Below, piece by piece: positions 60,887 through 62,935 of a DNA stretch of 62,935 nt. This stretch comes from an uncultured Lentisphaeraceae bacterium. GTDB lineage: Bacteria; Verrucomicrobiota; Kiritimatiellia; RFP12; DVOR01. Position numbers and translations under genes: made by a program. Under the pieces are notes generated by a model. That model was not told the origin of the DNA. It ran no database searches and saw only the letters and a program-made list of their open reading frames with translations. The number at the start of each line of letters is the position of its first letter. The stretch's first letter is position 1. The DNA is taken from assembly GCA_949282555.1 (NCBI GenBank), contig CASDPK010000012.1, forward strand, positions 1-62,935. The letters run 5' to 3'.

Positions 60887-62574
60887 TGAAGACACTTCTT
60901 TTGCTCCTAGCCGCCATTGCCTCTGTCATCTATGTTTCCCCCCTTTACAGCATCGAAAGGGAGGAGGTTCTTACGACAGAAGACAATGAGGCCTCTCGAA
61001 CTTCTCTAGTAGTCCCTTCATTTATAACAGGGATATTGCTACAACAATCACGCAGTGTAGAGCTCGGTATGATTTATGAGTTGGGGCACGATAATATGAA
61101 CAAACTTCGTGGTAGCATTGGAGAAGCAATTGCCGAAAAGGCGTTCTTTGGAAGCCCCGAGCTCGCTCAATCAAAGAAGGGAAAATATGTTTCAATCGCT
61201 CCTCGTTACAAAGCACAAGGGATTGATCATATTTTCTTACGCATAGACAAAAACGGACTCCCCAATGATGTAATCTTTGCGGAGACAAAGTACAATACGA
61301 GTCGGCTAGGAAATACTCGCGATGGTAAGCAGATGTCTAATCCATGGCTTTTGTCGCGAATCGAGTTTCTCGCGGACGACTATTTTAAAATGAGTTCTAG
61401 CAACGCTCCCATTGTTCGAATGAAGAAAGTTCCACTCCGAACAACGAAGAAAATTGAAGTTTACATCTCGCAAGATCGCCCTGTCATCCTGTGGCAAGTA
61501 AAAGGCGACAACCGATGGTATGCAAATATAGATGAAACAGAAGTTACAGATAATCAACTGAAAACACGCTCCAAGACGTATGGGCGTTACTGGAAAGGAA
61601 TAACGGAGGGAACAATTGTAGGACGCAAACATTTACTTCACGTGTCCCCACCTACAGAAACAGGCGATTTTCAGATTACCATCAGTAAACTTGATCAAAA
61701 TTCGAACGTGATTCCAAATTCCGAACGAATAGTAGTTATACATAAAGGCGCAAAAGAAAGTGCTAGCTTGACAACACTTCAAGAGATAATCAAACAAGAA
61801 AATCCGGCATGGTCAGATGCCGCGGTAAGACATGAAGCAAAGATACTTAACAGGCAACTTTCATATGATGATGTGCTGAAAGCGCGGGACGCAAAGAAAA
61901 TCGCGAAAATGGAGATTTGGGCAAGCGCAAGAAAAGGTATGGCTTGGACAGCAGGATTCATGCTTTTTCAAAACGTTATGCCCACAATGAAGGGAAAACC
62001 ATTATCCATAGAGGATTACATACAAATTGCAAAATATACTGGACTCGAAGTTCTTCTCGACGCGGGAATTTCACAAAGTAGCCAACACATAGCATTGGCC
62101 AGTACAGGGAAAAAGGTGTTCGGGAAAACGATAAGTTCAAGAATGGCCACACGATTAGGCGGATCCGTTGCAACAACGGCCACAGTTGCCATAGCCCTGC
62201 ACGGTTGCATAACAGGAGATAAAACTTGGACAGAAGGAGGCATAGATGCCACCATTACAACAGCATCACTCGTGGCTGGGCATTACGCATCTTTGGGTGT
62301 TAGTCTCGGAATAGCAAAAATAACAGCAGCAACAACTGTCACGACAACGGTAGCCGCAGGAGGTGGGGCTGTAGGTGCTGGCGGGGCTAGTCTCGGGGGA
62401 CTTGTCATCGCAAGTGCCCCCTTTGCGGCTGCAGTTGTTGCAGGAACAGCAGTAGCATATACAGGATATTGGATTTATCACAACTACCAAGAGCAAAAAC
62501 TTAATACCATCAACAACGAAACGCTTAAGCATCGTTTGGAACTCTTTCAGAAAAAGTTCCAAGACGAAGGATAA
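60886..62574 (+). CDS. Secreted protein with PD-(D/E)XK nuclease-like domain
   Basis: The 562-residue product has a signal peptide (about 1-22). Residues 75-160 show the motif order of restriction-endonuclease-fold toxins: GSIGE (E80), QGIDHIF (D114), ETK (E133, K135) and DGKQMSNPW (147-154). A mixed domain follows to about 320. The C-terminal part (about 350-540) has several Ala/Gly-rich hydrophobic stretches such as VAAGGGAVGAGGASLGGLVIA, possibly membrane-inserting. A secreted nuclease with a membrane-active region resembles polymorphic toxins, but no export partner or immunity gene is identified. It is coupled to the coiled-coil gene by a TAATG overlap. Confidence 0.6.
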   Translation: MKTLLLLLAAIASVIYVSPLYSIEREEVLTTEDNEASRTSLVVPSFITGILLQQSRSVELGMIYELGHDNMNKLRGSIGEAIAEKAFFGSPELAQSKKGKYVSIAPRYKAQGIDHIFLRIDKNGLPNDVIFAETKYNTSRLGNTRDGKQMSNPWLLSRIEFLADDYFKMSSSNAPIVRMKKVPLRTTKKIEVYISQDRPVILWQVKGDNRWYANIDETEVTDNQLKTRSKTYGRYWKGITEGTIVGRKHLLHVSPPTETGDFQITISKLDQNSNVIPNSERIVVIHKGAKESASLTTLQEIIKQENPAWSDAAVRHEAKILNRQLSYDDVLKARDAKKIAKMEIWASARKGMAWTAGFMLFQNVMPTMKGKPLSIEDYIQIAKYTGLEVLLDAGISQSSQHIALASTGKKVFGKTISSRMATRLGGSVATTATVAIALHGCITGDKTWTEGGIDATITTASLVAGHYASLGVSLGIAKITAATTVTTTVAAGGGAVGAGGASLGGLVIASAPFAAAVVAGTAVAYTGYWIYHNYQEQKLNTINNETLKHRLELFQKKFQDEG

Positions 62575-62579
62575 CTGCC

Positions 62580-62786
62580 ATGGCATCACTTATGATTTCA
62601 TTGCCGGCAACGTGTTGCGGGACCTGTCAGCATTGGACGGGGAAGCGCGAGGTCGTGGAATGGGGACGGCGGCTCAGATGTGAGGACGGCGTACACCCGT
62701 GTCCATGGCGGCGGTCGGGATCGCAGGCGCGGCAGAGGCCGCAGTGTATGGGCAATCAGTACAAGCCGTGGGTCGGCTTGCCATAA
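62580..62786 (+). CDS. Small cysteine-rich protein
   Basis: The 68-residue product has five cysteines spaced like a zinc-binding module (CCGTCQHWTGKRE..., RCEDGVHPCPW, QCMGNQYKPW) and an aromatic-rich end. GAAGG lies nine bases before the ATG, which is 5 bp after the nuclease-like gene. Similar short Cys/Trp proteins occur in phage and mobile regions. It is a candidate immunity or accessory factor by position only. Confidence 0.5.
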   Translation: MASLMISLPATCCGTCQHWTGKREVVEWGRRLRCEDGVHPCPWRRSGSQARQRPQCMGNQYKPWVGLP

Positions 62787-62829
62787 AAAGGCATGGAGAA
62801 ACGATGGAAAACCAAGAGGCGAATGCTGA

Positions 62830-62916
62830 GGCATCCGCACTAGTGTCCGGGGAAAATTAAACGTGCTCATTGAGGTATCCTGTGAAGATACAAAAACAAA
62901 CAGGAGAAGCATCTCA
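62830..62916 (+). mobile_element. Possible insertion-sequence left end
   Basis: TAGTGTCCGGGGAAAATTAA begins near 62840 and looks like the terminal repeat of a transposase-bearing IS. An inverted pair GTGCTCATTGAG/CTCAATGAGCAC follows, the second arm covering the start of the next ORF. The right end lies outside the window, so the assignment rests on appearance. Confidence 0.3.
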
Positions 62917-62935
62917 ATGAGCACCAAAAGAAAGG
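62917..62935 (+). CDS. Start of a gene cut by the window edge
   Basis: ATG at 62917 is preceded by AGGAG and opens MSTKRK before the window ends. If the preceding sequence is an IS end, this would be its transposase. Nothing more can be said from six codons. Confidence 0.3.

Overview
The window is about 62.9 kb of a Gram-negative-type bacterial chromosome. Most of it is moderately GC-rich, with two AT-rich stretches at about 23.8-27.7 kb and 54.1-62.9 kb. Lipoprotein signal peptides, an O-antigen-type ABC exporter, GH35 and GH105 glycan hydrolases, a sodium:neurotransmitter-type symporter, a carboxynorspermidine decarboxylase and a stand-alone AICAR transformylase together suggest a host- or gut-associated member of the PVC group (Verrucomicrobiota/Lentisphaerota/Kiritimatiellota). 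That placement is inference from gene content; no rRNA is present.

Layout. 0.1-2.9 kb: tRNA-Arg(CCG), a purH-type transformylase, a lipoprotein and a PTS EIIA-like protein with an N-terminal helix-turn-helix. 2.9-10.1 kb, minus strand: a housekeeping run (htpG, dnaX, ybaB, recR, rlmN, two membrane proteins, a phosphoribosyltransferase). 10.2-14.9 kb: a MATE transporter, an SNF symporter, an acidic secreted protein and a parvulin. 15.0-18.5 kb, minus strand: a GH105 hydrolase and two tandem secreted metalloproteases. 18.8-32.2 kb: a surface polysaccharide locus with an initiating sugar-phosphate transferase, an ABC exporter pair, glycosyltransferases, a pyruvyltransferase fusion and an acyltransferase. 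32.3-40.0 kb: a DUF2339 protein, nadD, rsfS, lysA, a secreted protein, pyrE and an ABC ATPase. 40.1-50.7 kb, minus strand: a GH35 beta-galactosidase, a large secreted protein, nspC with a coupled small membrane protein, a LysM lipoprotein, a YgjP-like metalloprotein, a membrane protein and prlC.

50.9-62.9 kb is the accessory zone. Six unrelated genes (starts at 51286, 53321, 53946, 54539, 56153 and 58730) each follow a leader with the same architecture: a stem-loop with a pyrimidine loop close to UUCUCUUUUC, then a purine segment close to GAAAAGAGA next to the ribosome binding site. Loop and purine segment are complementary, the flanking stem differs in sequence but still pairs, and three copies sit in a near-identical unit of about 350 bp that carries its own promoter. 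This looks like an undescribed, portable cis-regulatory RNA and is the strongest discovery candidate. The zone also encodes an FRG-domain protein, two DUF4230-like proteins, a decaying coiled-coil gene, and a secreted protein with a PD-(D/E)XK nuclease-like motif set coupled to that coiled-coil gene. It ends at what may be an insertion-sequence edge.

Other notable points are a run of ten G inside the initiating glycosyltransferase gene (possible phase variation), a dispersed intergenic palindrome family, a recurrent extended -10 element TGNTATACT, and two U-U mismatches in the tRNA-Arg acceptor stem.
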